Positions 23,098 to 32,458 of a DNA stretch of 64,000 nt are shown here, one piece after another. The position numbers and the translations under genes were made by a program. Source of the DNA: Caproiciproducens galactitolivorans (GTDB lineage: Bacteria; Bacillota; Clostridia; Oscillospirales; Acutalibacteraceae); NCBI RefSeq assembly GCF_004768785.1, contig NZ_SRMQ01000001.1, forward strand, positions 186,001-250,000. The letters are read 5' to 3'. Under the pieces are notes generated by a model. It saw only the letters and a list, made by a program, of their open reading frames with translations. It was not told the DNA's origin and searched no databases. Position 1 is the stretch's first letter. Every line of letters starts with the position of its first letter.

Positions 23098-23322
23098 AAT
23101 TTCTCTCCTTGCTGTTTATATCTGCATTATTTTAACATGTTTTTTTAAATAGAGTTGCATATATGAATTAATAATTCGATATTTTTTAACAGAAACAAAA
23201 AAATATATGAAAAAAGTACAAATAAAAAGGAAATTGTCCATGTTCTTAATAGGTAAATTGTTGTTATGATAAAGTCCAGAGAAAGGGAAGATATTCCTTT
23301 ATTAAAAAATGGAGGTATCATT

Positions 23323-24639
23323 ATGAAAAGGTTTTTATCCCTGTTTCTTGCGGCTGCCCTTTGCGCCGGCATGACGGCATGTTCCGGGAGCACCGGAAGC
23401 AAAAGCGACGGCAATTCCGATGGGGAAAAAATTGAGATCCGGCTTTTAACAAGAATGGCCGGTACGACCAAACAGGTTGAAATTTTTAAAGACATTATCA
23501 AAGAGTTCGAAAGCAAACATCCGGATGTGAATGTTATTGATGAGTCACAGGGCGACGAGTCTTCCTTTAACAACAAGCTGAAAACCGATCTTTCTTCCGG
23601 CACGCTCCCGAATATTTTCCGGATTCAGGGCGTTGCGAACCTGAGCGAATATATTGACAACGGCTTGATTATGGATCTGGACCCGGTTCTGAAGGCGGAC
23701 CCGGAATGGAACAAATTCGTGCCCGGCGCGCTTTCTTACTATCAGGTTCCAAACCATAACGGGACTTACGCGATTCCAATGGAATCGGGCCTGATCGGTA
23801 TTTATTATAACGAGGCTCTCTTTAAGAAGGCCGGAATCGATTCCTTCCCGGAGACATGGTCCCAGTTTAAAACAGCCATTCAGAAATTAAAGGCAATCAA
23901 TGTAACCCCAATTGCTCTGGGTGCAAAAACAACCTATATGGCAGGCCATCTCCACGACCAGATTTTCTACAAATGGATGGGAACCGGGGCAGCAAAAAAG
24001 CTTGGAGCAAGAAACATGAACTGGACGGACCCCGACGTTGTGAAATCGCTGAGTTTTGTTAAGGAGCTCAATGATATGGGGGCGTTCCCGTCCGGAGCGG
24101 CCGGTATCAGCGACGATATCGTACTTTCACAGTTCCAGAAGGGACAGGCGGGTATGATTATTACCGGCACCTGGAACATAAGCAATTTCACAAACAAAAA
24201 AGACTGCCCGGTCGCGGATGATATTAAAGTTGCGAAATTCCCGTATTTCGATGAAAAACCACAGTACAAAAATGAAGATATGCAGGTTATCAGCCCGTAC
24301 ATGGTGAATGGAAAACTGACGGGAAAAGAGAAAGATTATACGATTGAGTTACTGAAAATGCTCACCTCGAAAGATGCCGCGAAACGCTTTGCGGAAGAAG
24401 CTTCTTTCCTGATTCCAAGAACGGATGTTGATATTGATACCCAAAAGGTAAATCCGTTGCTCTTGGATAACATAGAGCTCGGTAAAACTTCCACGGGTAT
24501 TGCCGTCGACGTTTTTGATTTTGATCCGCTTGCATCCATGCAGGATACAACAAGAAATGCAATTGTAAGCATGCTGGTTGGAAGTTCTCCTGAACAGGCG
24601 GCACAGCAAATTCAGTCTGAAATTGACAAATCGAAATAA
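23323..24639 (+). CDS. Carbohydrate ABC transporter substrate-binding lipoprotein (CUT1)
   Basis: Sugar-binding lipoprotein of 438 residues feeding the two permeases that follow. Signal peptide with lipobox MTAC, a short Ser/Gly linker, then family-1 features such as LKTDLSSGTLPNIFRIQG and FQKGQAGMIITGTWNI. I chose ATG 23323 because GGAGG lies 8 bases upstream; an in-frame ATG at 23266 has no ribosome site. The gene is divergent from the YesM/YesN pair and is its likely target. A TATGAT -10-like hexamer (23265-23270) with a poor -35 would fit activator-dependent transcription. Confidence 0.92.
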   Translation: MKRFLSLFLAAALCAGMTACSGSTGSKSDGNSDGEKIEIRLLTRMAGTTKQVEIFKDIIKEFESKHPDVNVIDESQGDESSFNNKLKTDLSSGTLPNIFRIQGVANLSEYIDNGLIMDLDPVLKADPEWNKFVPGALSYYQVPNHNGTYAIPMESGLIGIYYNEALFKKAGIDSFPETWSQFKTAIQKLKAINVTPIALGAKTTYMAGHLHDQIFYKWMGTGAAKKLGARNMNWTDPDVVKSLSFVKELNDMGAFPSGAAGISDDIVLSQFQKGQAGMIITGTWNISNFTNKKDCPVADDIKVAKFPYFDEKPQYKNEDMQVISPYMVNGKLTGKEKDYTIELLKMLTSKDAAKRFAEEASFLIPRTDVDIDTQKVNPLLLDNIELGKTSTGIAVDVFDFDPLASMQDTTRNAIVSMLVGSSPEQAAQQIQSEIDKSK

Positions 24640-24661
24640 GCAGCCTGTAATGTTTTAAAGC

Positions 24662-24693
24662 GGAATTCCAGAGATGAAAATCTCTGGAATTCC
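24662..24693 (+). promoter_or_regulatory. Perfect intercistronic hairpin between binding protein and permease genes
   Basis: GGAATTCCAGAGA (24662-24674) pairs perfectly with TCTCTGGAATTCC (24681-24693) around a 6-base loop, followed by CTTTAT. It likely works as a partial terminator or 3'-end stabiliser so that more binding protein than permease is made. It parallels the hairpin at 4708-4740. Confidence 0.7.
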
Positions 24694-24712
24694 CTTTATG
24701 GGAGGAATGAAG

Positions 24713-25597
24713 ATGATTTATTTAAAATCGAGAAAAGATAAGTTTAAAATCTTTTTGTTTATCTTGCCAGCGCTTGTGCTCTATGTTTTATTCCAGATTG
24801 TTCCTATGATAGGCGCTTTTTACTTTTCCGTTGCGGATTGGAAAGGAATCGCAGGCACCTCGATTAAAATGGTTGGCTTAAAAAATTACATAACCGTTTT
24901 CAAAGACCCGGGATTCCTGATTTCTTTGCAGAATATGGGGAAAATGGTCTTTTTCAGCGTGCTTTTTCACACCCCGATTGCCCTTTTGCTCGCAGTTGCA
25001 ATCAACACAAAATGCAGGGGATACCGCTTTTTTAAGGCTGTTTATTTTGTTCCAACCGTATTCCCACTTACAGCGGTCGGTCTGTTGTGGTACTTTATTT
25101 TTATGCCGAACGGCTCTTTTAACGCACTTTTGACGAACTTGGGGCTTGCCAATCTGGTTACCCCTTGGCTTATTAACACTTCGACAGCAATGAATACGAT
25201 TATATTCGTTAACATATGGGCTGGAATCGGTTATTATATGGTCATTTTAATAGCAGGGTTGACGACGATTCCGGATGATATCTATGAGGCGGCTCAAATC
25301 GATGGGGTTACTACTGTGCAAAAATTCTTTCTCATTACGGTTCCCATGCTGAAACCGATTATCAGTCTGTGTATCGTAATGGATATTATCGGAACGGTTA
25401 AGGTGTTCGATCTGATCTTCGTCATGACCGAGGGCGGTCCGAACGGCCTAACGAATCTGCCGACGACCCTGATGTATTATGAAGCCTTCCGTTACGACCA
25501 TTACGGAATTGGTAGTGCGATCGGCATTATCATCTTTTTAATCGCACTAGTCCTGACGGTTGGCAGCGAATATTTAACCAGCCGGACAGAGAATTGA
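24713..25597 (+). CDS. CUT1 ABC transporter permease, MalF/UgpA type
   Basis: First permease of the second sugar importer, about 294 residues with six helices and the EAA loop (IYEAAQIDGVTTVQKFFLITVP). ATG 24713 is chosen because GGAGG lies 7 bases upstream; earlier in-frame ATGs at 24674 and 24698 lie in or at the hairpin and lack a ribosome site. The next permease begins 14 bases downstream. Confidence 0.92.
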   Translation: MIYLKSRKDKFKIFLFILPALVLYVLFQIVPMIGAFYFSVADWKGIAGTSIKMVGLKNYITVFKDPGFLISLQNMGKMVFFSVLFHTPIALLLAVAINTKCRGYRFFKAVYFVPTVFPLTAVGLLWYFIFMPNGSFNALLTNLGLANLVTPWLINTSTAMNTIIFVNIWAGIGYYMVILIAGLTTIPDDIYEAAQIDGVTTVQKFFLITVPMLKPIISLCIVMDIIGTVKVFDLIFVMTEGGPNGLTNLPTTLMYYEAFRYDHYGIGSAIGIIIFLIALVLTVGSEYLTSRTEN

Positions 25598-25611
25598 TGG
25601 GAGGTTAAAAA

Positions 25612-26454
25612 ATGAATAAAAATTATAAGGGCAGGAAAGCGCTGGGAAAAGCCGGCCTGGTTGCTTTTTTAATTGCCATGGCGCTGATGTTTATTTGCCC
25701 GATGGTCTTTACCGTACTGTCCTCTTTTAAGGACAACACCGAGATTTTCAGCGATCCTTTTGCCCTGCCAAAATCATTCCGCTTCAACAATTATGTGGAA
25801 GCGTGGAACGGCGCAAATATGAGTACCTACTTCATAAACAGTCTGGTCATTTCGATTGCTACGGTTGTGATTTTGGCGGTGGTGTCCTCCATGGCGGCAT
25901 ATGCGCTTTCCCGTTTCAATTTAAAATGCGGAAAAGCCCTGACAATCTTTTTCCTCGCCGGCATGATGATCCCGGTTCACACCATACTTGTGCCAATTGC
26001 CTACATGATCGGCAAGTTCAACTTAAAAAACAACCTTGTCGCGTTGGTGCTGATTTATGTTGCTTTTTCCCTTTCGTTCAGCATCTACGTTCTTCAACGT
26101 TTTATGAAAGGAATCAACCGTTCCCTTGAGGAAGCGGCGATTATAGACGGGGCCGGATATTTTCAGATTTATGCCCGTATCGTGCTTCCGCTGACGGTTC
26201 CAGCAATTTCGACGATTTCCATTTTTAATTTTTTAGGTGCGTGGAACAATATCCTATTCCCCTTGCTCTTTATCAATGATGATAAGCTGAAGCCGGTTGC
26301 CTTGGGGCTTCTGAATTTTAATGGAGAAAGAGGCTCCGCCTACGGTCCGCTGATGGCGGCAATTGTCATTACGGTTTTTATTCCAATGGTAATTTATCTG
26401 CTGTTCCAGGAAAAAGTGGAAAGCGGACTTGCCGCAGGAGCGGTAAAGGAATAA
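25612..26454 (+). CDS. CUT1 ABC transporter permease, MalG type
   Basis: Second permease, 280 residues, six helices, EAA loop LEEAAIIDGAGYFQIYARIVLP and the AWNNILFPLLF segment. GGGAGG precedes the ATG. No ATPase gene follows, so a shared MsmX-type ATPase elsewhere is assumed. The next gene begins right after its stop. Confidence 0.92.
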   Translation: MNKNYKGRKALGKAGLVAFLIAMALMFICPMVFTVLSSFKDNTEIFSDPFALPKSFRFNNYVEAWNGANMSTYFINSLVISIATVVILAVVSSMAAYALSRFNLKCGKALTIFFLAGMMIPVHTILVPIAYMIGKFNLKNNLVALVLIYVAFSLSFSIYVLQRFMKGINRSLEEAAIIDGAGYFQIYARIVLPLTVPAISTISIFNFLGAWNNILFPLLFINDDKLKPVALGLLNFNGERGSAYGPLMAAIVITVFIPMVIYLLFQEKVESGLAAGAVKE

Positions 26455-26478
26455 GTGAACAGGGAAGGAGAAAAAAGA

Positions 26479-28488
26479 ATGGGCGAATTACGATTCAGGC
26501 AGGTTCATCTCGATTTTCATACAAGCGAATATATTCCGGATGTGGCGAAAGATTTTCAAGCCGAGGATTTTGCACGCATACTAGAAGAAGCAAATGTTGA
26601 CTCGGTCACATGCTTTGCCCGGTGCCACCACGGCTGGCTTTATTATCCGTCGAAAAAGTTTCCGGAACTGATCCATCCTGCGCTGACCAACCATAACCTG
26701 CTTCCGGAGCAAATTCAAGCCTGCCACAGGCATAATATACGGGTTCCGATTTACACAACGGTTCAGTGGGACGGGCGCATCATGCGCGAACATCCGGAGT
26801 GGCTGGCAGTTAGCGCGGACGGAAAATACATAGACACACAGGGCGTTCCGAAGCCGCATTTCTACTACACAATTTGTCTGAACAGCGGATACAGGGATTT
26901 TTTTAAGGAGCATTTGCAGGATATTATTGATGTAATCGGCGTGCAAAACATCGACGGATTTTTCATGGATATTCTGTTTAAGGCCGACTGCGACTGTCCG
27001 CACTGTCAGGCGAAAATGAAGCCGTTTGGATATGACCATACAAAAAAATCCGACAGGTTGGCCTACTCGATCCATATGTTGGAGGAGTTCAAAACAGAAA
27101 TTACCGCCTTTATCCGCGAACGGGTTCCCGATGCGGAGATTTTCTATAACAGTTCCCATGTAGGCCCTGCTTCCAAAAACAGTTTTAAAGATTACACGCA
27201 TCTGGAACTGGAATCCCTTCCGAGCGGAGGCTGGGGGTACGACCATTTCCCTGCAACCGCCCGCTATGCAAGGACTTTGGGAAAAGATTTTATCGGGATG
27301 ACCGGAAAATTTCATACCTACTGGGGCGATTTTCATTCCTTAAAAAATGAAGCCGCTCTTGCGTTCGAATGCTTCAATATGCTTGCAATGGGTGCGGGGT
27401 GCTCGATTGGCGAACAACTTCATCCTTCGGGGAAGCTTTCAAAGGGCTCTTACGATCTTATCGGGCATGTTTATTCGCAGGTAAAAGAGAAAGAACCTTA
27501 TTGCAGGGGAGCCGTCCCTAAGGCAGAGATTGCTGTTTTGACGCCTGAGGAATTTTACACGGAGGAAGAGCATGATCTGGGACTTCCGTCGGCGCTTGTA
27601 GGGGCGGTTCGCATGTTGCAGGAGCTTTCCTACCAGTTTGATATTATTGACAGTACAACGCCGATGGATAAGTACCCGCTGATTATTCTCCCGGACGACA
27701 TCCTTTTCCGCAGGGACGTGGAGGAAAAGCTGAAAGACTATATTGCAAAGGGCGGAAAAGTTATCGGTACGTACCATTCCTGCCTGGATACAAAAAACGG
27801 TTCGGATAGTATCTATGGGGTGTCCTATATAAAGGAGTCGCCGTATTACAGGGACTTCATACTGCCGAATGACATAATCGGCAAAGACCTGAACCGCGAA
27901 GAATACGTAATGTACCTGCGGGCGGCGGAAACGCGGGTCAACGACGCCGAAGTGTTGATGGATAGCATCCAGCCCTACTTTAACCGCGAAGGAAACACTT
28001 TCTGTTCCCACCAGCATACGCCTTCTTCCGGCAGAAAGGGCTATGCGGCGGCAGCCAGAAAAGGCAATGTGATTTACTTTGCCCACCCGGTTTTCCGCAT
28101 ATACCGTAAAAACTGCGCAAACTGGTGCAAACAGATTATGAAGGATGCCATTGAGCTTTTGCTCCCGTACAAGCTGGCGTCGCACAATGGACCGTCTACT
28201 GTGATTACTTCCCTGAACCGTCAGGAAAGCGAAAATCGCGATATCCTTCATGTGCTTCACTATATTACGGAAAAGCGGTCGGAGGATATTTATACCATTG
28301 AGGATGTCCTGCCTTTGTACGATGTGACCTTCCGTCTCTATGTGGGGGACAGAAACGTGCGCTCTGTTCAGCTTGTTCCGCAGGGACAGAACCTTGCGTT
28401 TGGGCAAAAGGATGGGTATCTCACTTTCACGCCGGACAAAATCGAAGGCCATGCGATGGTAAGTATACAATATTCATCCGGATCGTAA
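26479..28488 (+). CDS. GHL6/GH151-like glycoside hydrolase, putative alpha-L-fucosidase
   Basis: A 669-residue protein without signal peptide. Residues 1-~330 form a TIM-barrel of the 'hypothetical glycosyl hydrolase 6' type: VDSVTCFARCHHGWLYYPS, YTTVQWDGRIMREHPEW, and NIDGFFMDILF with D164 a candidate nucleophile, followed by a Cys cluster (C171, C173, C176). Residues ~350-560 resemble the beta-galactosidase trimerisation (glutamine-amidotransferase-like) domain, with a small C-terminal beta-sandwich after that. This order fits GH151 alpha-L-fucosidases, and the gene ends an operon beside fucA, the kinase and fucI. AAGGAG sets the ATG at 26479; GTG 26455 is an alternative. Family is likely, activity inferred. 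Confidence 0.65.
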   Translation: MGELRFRQVHLDFHTSEYIPDVAKDFQAEDFARILEEANVDSVTCFARCHHGWLYYPSKKFPELIHPALTNHNLLPEQIQACHRHNIRVPIYTTVQWDGRIMREHPEWLAVSADGKYIDTQGVPKPHFYYTICLNSGYRDFFKEHLQDIIDVIGVQNIDGFFMDILFKADCDCPHCQAKMKPFGYDHTKKSDRLAYSIHMLEEFKTEITAFIRERVPDAEIFYNSSHVGPASKNSFKDYTHLELESLPSGGWGYDHFPATARYARTLGKDFIGMTGKFHTYWGDFHSLKNEAALAFECFNMLAMGAGCSIGEQLHPSGKLSKGSYDLIGHVYSQVKEKEPYCRGAVPKAEIAVLTPEEFYTEEEHDLGLPSALVGAVRMLQELSYQFDIIDSTTPMDKYPLIILPDDILFRRDVEEKLKDYIAKGGKVIGTYHSCLDTKNGSDSIYGVSYIKESPYYRDFILPNDIIGKDLNREEYVMYLRAAETRVNDAEVLMDSIQPYFNREGNTFCSHQHTPSSGRKGYAAAARKGNVIYFAHPVFRIYRKNCANWCKQIMKDAIELLLPYKLASHNGPSTVITSLNRQESENRDILHVLHYITEKRSEDIYTIEDVLPLYDVTFRLYVGDRNVRSVQLVPQGQNLAFGQKDGYLTFTPDKIEGHAMVSIQYSSGS

Positions 28489-28496
28489 AAAAGCAG

Positions 28497-28525
28497 TTGA
28501 CAGAAATGCGATTAACTGGTAAAAT
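28497..28525 (+). promoter_or_regulatory. Sigma-A promoter of the riboswitch-ATPase unit
   Basis: A consensus TTGACA (28497-28502) and TAAAAT (28520-28525) with a 17-base spacer. The implied start near 28532 coincides with the 5' edge of the riboswitch aptamer, so the element is transcribed from its first stem. Confidence 0.8.
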
Positions 28526-28534
28526 AAAACTAAC

Positions 28535-28661
28535 CTGAGGGAGTAGTTTACTTACGTTTTTGCGTATGTGCCAAGTCAACATACATGGCCGTTTTGGCCT
28601 GGCTTGTCTTAATGAACGAGACTCATGCATAACTTACATAAAGTTGTGCATGAGTCTTTTT
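28535..28661 (+). ncRNA. yybP-ykoY (Mn2+) riboswitch
   Basis: The leader has the two conserved family signatures: GGGAGTAG (28539-28546) near the 5' end and AACGAGAC (28615-28622) near the 3' end. They are joined by a closing stem TGAG (28536-28539) with CTCA (28622-28625), and hairpins around GTATGTG and CAACATAC lie between. A terminator overlaps the 3' strand of that stem, the standard arrangement in which Mn2+ binding keeps the aptamer closed and allows read-through. The downstream gene is a P-type cation ATPase, a known partner of this class (as with yoaB of Lactococcus). Confidence 0.85.
28620..28661 (+). terminator. Riboswitch expression-platform terminator
   Basis: GACTCATGCATAACTT (28620-28635) pairs with AAGTTGTGCATGAGTC (28641-28656), 16 bp with one T-G wobble and a 5-base loop, followed by five T. 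Its 5' arm contains the bases that close the aptamer stem, so the two structures exclude each other. Confidence 0.9.
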
Positions 28662-28703
28662 GTATATATAAATTGAGTTTTTGCATTTGGAAGGAAGGAA
28701 AAA

Positions 28704-31334
28704 ATGAAGTTTTATCTGGAAGACACAGAAAGGGTATTTCAGTATTTGAACAGCTGCCAGGAAGGGCTTTCTGCAGCGCAGGCGCAAGAGCGCCTGCAGG
28801 CAAACGGAAAAAACAAGCTGGCGCAGGGAAAAAAAGAATCCCTTGTGAAGCGTTTTTTTCAACAGCTTTTAGAGCCGATGACCGTTATTTTGATTGTAGC
28901 CGCGGTGATTTCCGCGATTACTTCGGCTTATTCGAATGAATCCTCGGCGGATGTGTTCATCATTCTCGTTGTGGTTCTGATCAATGCCATATTGGGTGTT
29001 TATCAGGAAAGCAAGGCAGAAAAGGCGATTGAGACATTGCAGGAACTGGCGGCGGCAACCTCCAAGGTCCTTCGCGACGGTGCGGTAACTACCATAAAAA
29101 GCGAGGATCTGGTTGCCGGCGACGTCATTATTCTGGAAGCCGGCGACGCCGTTCCGGCGGACTGCCGGATTATTGAAAGCGCCAGTATGAAAATCGAGGA
29201 AGCGGCTTTGACGGGCGAATCCGTTCCGGTCAATAAAATAGTCGATACCCTTGGCCTGAATAAGGAAAAAGAAATCCCGCTCGGCGACCGGAAAAATATG
29301 GCGTACATGGGCAGTACAGTCGTATACGGCCGAGGCAGGGCGGTTGTATGCGCAACCGGCATGGAAACAGAAATGGGCAAGATTGCGGATGCGCTTGCTA
29401 ATGCGAAACAGGGCGAAACCCCGCTACAAATAAAGCTGACCCAATTGAGCAAAATATTAACATACATGGTCATCGGAATCTGCATTTTTATGTTCGCGTT
29501 CAGCCTTCTGAAAGAAGGAAATTTCACCGGAGAGATTGTTTTGAATACCTTCATGGTGGCGGTCAGCCTGGCTGTGGCGGCAATTCCGGAGGGGCTTGCC
29601 ACCGTTGTAACCATCGTTCTTTCCATCGGCGTAACGAATATGTCAAGGCGCAACGCGATTATCCGCAAATTAACGGCGGTGGAAACACTCGGCTGTGCGC
29701 AGATTATTTGCTCCGATAAAACCGGAACGCTGACGCAGAACAAGATGACGGTTGTTGAGCACTACGGCGATGATGAACGTCTGCTGGCGGAAGCGATGGC
29801 GCTTTGCAGTGACTCGGAGCTAAACGAAAAAGGCGAGGTGAAGGGGGAGCCGACCGAAAACGCGCTGGTGAATTACGCCAACGCTTTATCCCTAAAAAAA
29901 TATGAGCTGAAAGAGAAAATGCCCCGTATCGGGGAAGCCCCGTTCGACTCCATGCGCAAAATGATGTCTACGATACACGCGGCGGGAAAGAAATTTATAC
30001 AGTACACAAAGGGCGCGCCGGATGAAATCCTAAAAAAATGCACCCATATTCTTCAGAACGGCAAAGCGGTGCCGTTAACGCAGGAACTTCGTTCCAAAGT
30101 GCTTGCGGAGAATAAGAGAATGGCGGACCAGGCGCTCCGCGTTCTGGGCGCCGCGTATAAAACCTATCCGCAGGCTCCGGCTTCGTTCGAGCCGGAATTT
30201 CTGGAACATGAGCTTACCTTCATCGGCCTTGTCGGGATGATTGACCCGATTCGCCCGGAAGTCATTGACGCGATTGCGGAATGCAAGGGGGCGGGCATTC
30301 GTCCGGTTATGATTACGGGCGACCATAAAGATACTGCGGTAGCCATTGCTACCCAGCTTGGAATTATAACAGACGCTTCGCAGGCGCTGACGGGTATCCA
30401 ACTGGATGAGATCGGTGATGAAGAATTTAACCGGGATATTGAGAAATATTCCGTTTACGCCCGAGTACAGCCCGAACATAAGGTGCGGATTGTCAACGCG
30501 TGGAAGAAGCGCGGCATGATTACCGCCATGACAGGGGACGGGGTCAACGACGCTCCTTCAATTAAAAGCGCGGATATCGGCATCGGAATGGGCATTACCG
30601 GTACGGATGTTACCAAAAACGTAGCAGATATGGTTTTGGCGGATGATAACTTCGCTACCATTGTTTCAGCAGTTGAGGAAGGCCGGGTTATTTACGACAA
30701 TATCCGAAAGTCCATTCAATTCCTGCTTTCGTCCAACCTAAGCGAGGTTATTTCCGTATTTGTGGCGACAATCCTTGGATTTACCATTTTAAAACCCGTC
30801 CATCTTCTTTGGATTAACCTGATTACGGACTGTTTCCCGGCCTTGGCGCTCGGTATGGAGCGGGGGGAAAAGGATTTGATGTCCCGTAAGCCCAGGGATC
30901 CCAAAGCGGGCATTTTTTCAGGCGGCCTTGGATGGGATGTGCTTTATCAGGGTATCATGGTTTCCTGCCTGACGCTTGCCGCCTATTTTATTGGCCATTT
31001 TATGGAGAACGGCAGATGGGAGATTACCAACAGTCCGGACGGGGTTACCATGGCGTTTCTTACTATGTCCATGGCGGAAATCTTTCATTCGTTCAATATG
31101 CGTTCGCGGCACGCGTCCATCCTGGCAATTCCGCACCACAATCTTTTCCTGATCGGTGCGATGATCGGCTCTTTGGTCCTCACTACAGCCGTAATTTATA
31201 TTCCGGCACTTTCCACGGCGTTTGGATTTGAGGAGATTTCTTTTGTGGAGTATTGCGTGGCCTTAGCACTTGCTTTCTCCGTTATCCCGATCGTTGAAAT
31301 TGTCAAACTGTTTAAAAGAAAGGCAGTAAAATAA
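28704..31334 (+). CDS. P-type cation-transporting ATPase (Ca2+/Mn2+ type, P2A)
   Basis: Membrane pump of 876 residues, normal for SERCA-like bacterial ATPases. In order: N-terminal cation-ATPase domain, TGES loop (ALTGESVPV), phosphorylation motif CSDKTGTLT (D338), KGAPDEI in the nucleotide domain, TGDGVNDAPS hinge, and ten membrane helices including AAIPEGLATV and NLITDCFPALALGMERG. It is probably an exporter of Ca2+ and/or Mn2+; the Mn2+ riboswitch upstream argues for manganese detoxification. A GGAAGGAAGG ribosome site precedes the ATG. Confidence 0.92.
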   Translation: MKFYLEDTERVFQYLNSCQEGLSAAQAQERLQANGKNKLAQGKKESLVKRFFQQLLEPMTVILIVAAVISAITSAYSNESSADVFIILVVVLINAILGVYQESKAEKAIETLQELAAATSKVLRDGAVTTIKSEDLVAGDVIILEAGDAVPADCRIIESASMKIEEAALTGESVPVNKIVDTLGLNKEKEIPLGDRKNMAYMGSTVVYGRGRAVVCATGMETEMGKIADALANAKQGETPLQIKLTQLSKILTYMVIGICIFMFAFSLLKEGNFTGEIVLNTFMVAVSLAVAAIPEGLATVVTIVLSIGVTNMSRRNAIIRKLTAVETLGCAQIICSDKTGTLTQNKMTVVEHYGDDERLLAEAMALCSDSELNEKGEVKGEPTENALVNYANALSLKKYELKEKMPRIGEAPFDSMRKMMSTIHAAGKKFIQYTKGAPDEILKKCTHILQNGKAVPLTQELRSKVLAENKRMADQALRVLGAAYKTYPQAPASFEPEFLEHELTFIGLVGMIDPIRPEVIDAIAECKGAGIRPVMITGDHKDTAVAIATQLGIITDASQALTGIQLDEIGDEEFNRDIEKYSVYARVQPEHKVRIVNAWKKRGMITAMTGDGVNDAPSIKSADIGIGMGITGTDVTKNVADMVLADDNFATIVSAVEEGRVIYDNIRKSIQFLLSSNLSEVISVFVATILGFTILKPVHLLWINLITDCFPALALGMERGEKDLMSRKPRDPKAGIFSGGLGWDVLYQGIMVSCLTLAAYFIGHFMENGRWEITNSPDGVTMAFLTMSMAEIFHSFNMRSRHASILAIPHHNLFLIGAMIGSLVLTTAVIYIPALSTAFGFEEISFVEYCVALALAFSVIPIVEIVKLFKRKAVK

Positions 31335-31335
31335 C

Positions 31336-31373
31336 AATAAGGCTGCATCCTTGAAGAGATGCAGCCTTATTTT
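31336..31373 (+). terminator. Terminator of the cation ATPase gene
   Basis: AAGGCTGCATC (31339-31349) pairs with GATGCAGCCTT (31358-31368), then ATTTT, immediately after the ATPase stop codon. Confidence 0.85.
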
Positions 31374-31452
31374 GTATGCAAGTATTTCTTTCTTATACCG
31401 TACGGATTGTTTCATGGTATAATAAAAATAAAAAATAATAGGGGAGGATATT

Positions 31453-31923
31453 ATGAAGTTTCAGCTGGCGTTATTAGCCGTAAAAGACGTTGAAATATCG
31501 AAGAAATTTTATTCGGATTTGTTTGAGCAAAAAGTAGTATTGGATTTGGGTTGGAATGTTACGTTCAGCGGCGGTTTTGCCATCCAGCAGAATTTCGCAT
31601 GGCTGACGGGCCTTTCGGAAGGGGATATTGTCGAAAAATCCAATAATATGGAGCTGTATTTCGAAGTTGATGACTTTGACGAATTTTTAGAGAAATTACA
31701 TGCTCACCCGGAGATAAAATACGTCCATCCTCCTAAGAAGCATGAGTGGCAGCAAAGGGTCGTCCGTATTTATGACCCGGATTATCATATGATTGAAGTT
31801 GGCGAGTCCATGGAGGTTATTGCGCGGCGTTATTTGAAAGACGGGTTTACCGCGGAAGAAACGGCGAAAATCATACAGCACCCGCTTGAATTTGTAAAAA
31901 GGGTCCAAGAATCCTTAAAATAA
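31453..31923 (+). CDS. VOC family (glyoxalase/bleomycin-resistance-like) protein
   Basis: A 156-residue small protein with the vicinal oxygen chelate fold: N-terminal FQLALLAVKDVEISKKFYSDLFEQKV, central MELYFEVDDFDEFLEKL, and RVVRIYDPDYHMIEVGES ending in the usual metal-ligand Glu. A ~35-residue helical tail (RRYLKDGFTAEETAKIIQHP) extends beyond the minimal domain. Members include glyoxalases, dioxygenases and antibiotic-binding proteins, so the substrate is open. It is monocistronic, with GGGGAGG before the ATG. Confidence 0.85.
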   Translation: MKFQLALLAVKDVEISKKFYSDLFEQKVVLDLGWNVTFSGGFAIQQNFAWLTGLSEGDIVEKSNNMELYFEVDDFDEFLEKLHAHPEIKYVHPPKKHEWQQRVVRIYDPDYHMIEVGESMEVIARRYLKDGFTAEETAKIIQHPLEFVKRVQESLK

Positions 31924-31931
31924 GGCGGGAA

Positions 31932-32225
31932 TTACTGTTTTACGGATGGTAGCATACCTAAATTATTGTCTTCCGTTTCATCCGGCAAAGATTTCAGGTA
32001 TTCATTTCCATTTCTTGAAGCGATGCCAACCCCGCGGATGCCGCCCTGCTTTGCGAGCTGAACGCCTTCCTCCTTATTCAAAATGCGTCCGTCCGCTAAC
32101 TGGTAGCCGGTAATGCGGCCTCTTTCTTTGACTAAAGCGGTAATTTTCTGAGCGTCTGCTTTTGGTTCCGGGATGTCCTTCATTGCCATCATCGGCAATT
32201 TTGATAAGTCCATTTGATCTGACAT
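31932..32225 (-). CDS. DUF3892-like small protein
   Basis: A 97-residue protein of unknown function. Its core (KITALVKERGRITGYQLADGRILNKEEGVQLAKQGGIRGVGIASRNG) matches the DUF3892 pattern of short Firmicute proteins, with an acidic C-terminal tail. ATG 32225 is chosen because GGGAGG is 7 bases upstream; a TTG at 32240 overlaps that site. It converges with the VOC gene, whose stop is 9 bases away. Confidence 0.75.
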   Translation of the reverse strand: MSDQMDLSKLPMMAMKDIPEPKADAQKITALVKERGRITGYQLADGRILNKEEGVQLAKQGGIRGVGIASRNGNEYLKSLPDETEDNNLGMLPSVKQ

Positions 32226-32423
32226 AGAATTACCTCCCAAACAGAATTTAGCAGTAGTTTTCCACTATAACGGGAGGATATGCAAATGATTGCTTGAACG
32301 CACCCCGTCGGTTGATTGCCGGCATGATGGTTATTGAAGTGAGCAATAGAGTGAGCAATAAAGTGGAAAATAGGAATCAATTTTATCATTTTTCGTGCCA
32401 TCTGCCGCCACTATTGCGTAAAA

Positions 32424-32458
32424 GAAAAACCCGCATGAATTCAGCATTCATGCGGGTT
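32424..32458 (-). terminator. Terminator of the tRNA-Ser genes
   Basis: On the minus strand AACCCGCATGAAT pairs with ATTCATGCGGGTT around a 5-base loop, followed by TTTTTC. It lies directly after the 3' end of tRNA-Ser(GCT). Confidence 0.85.
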
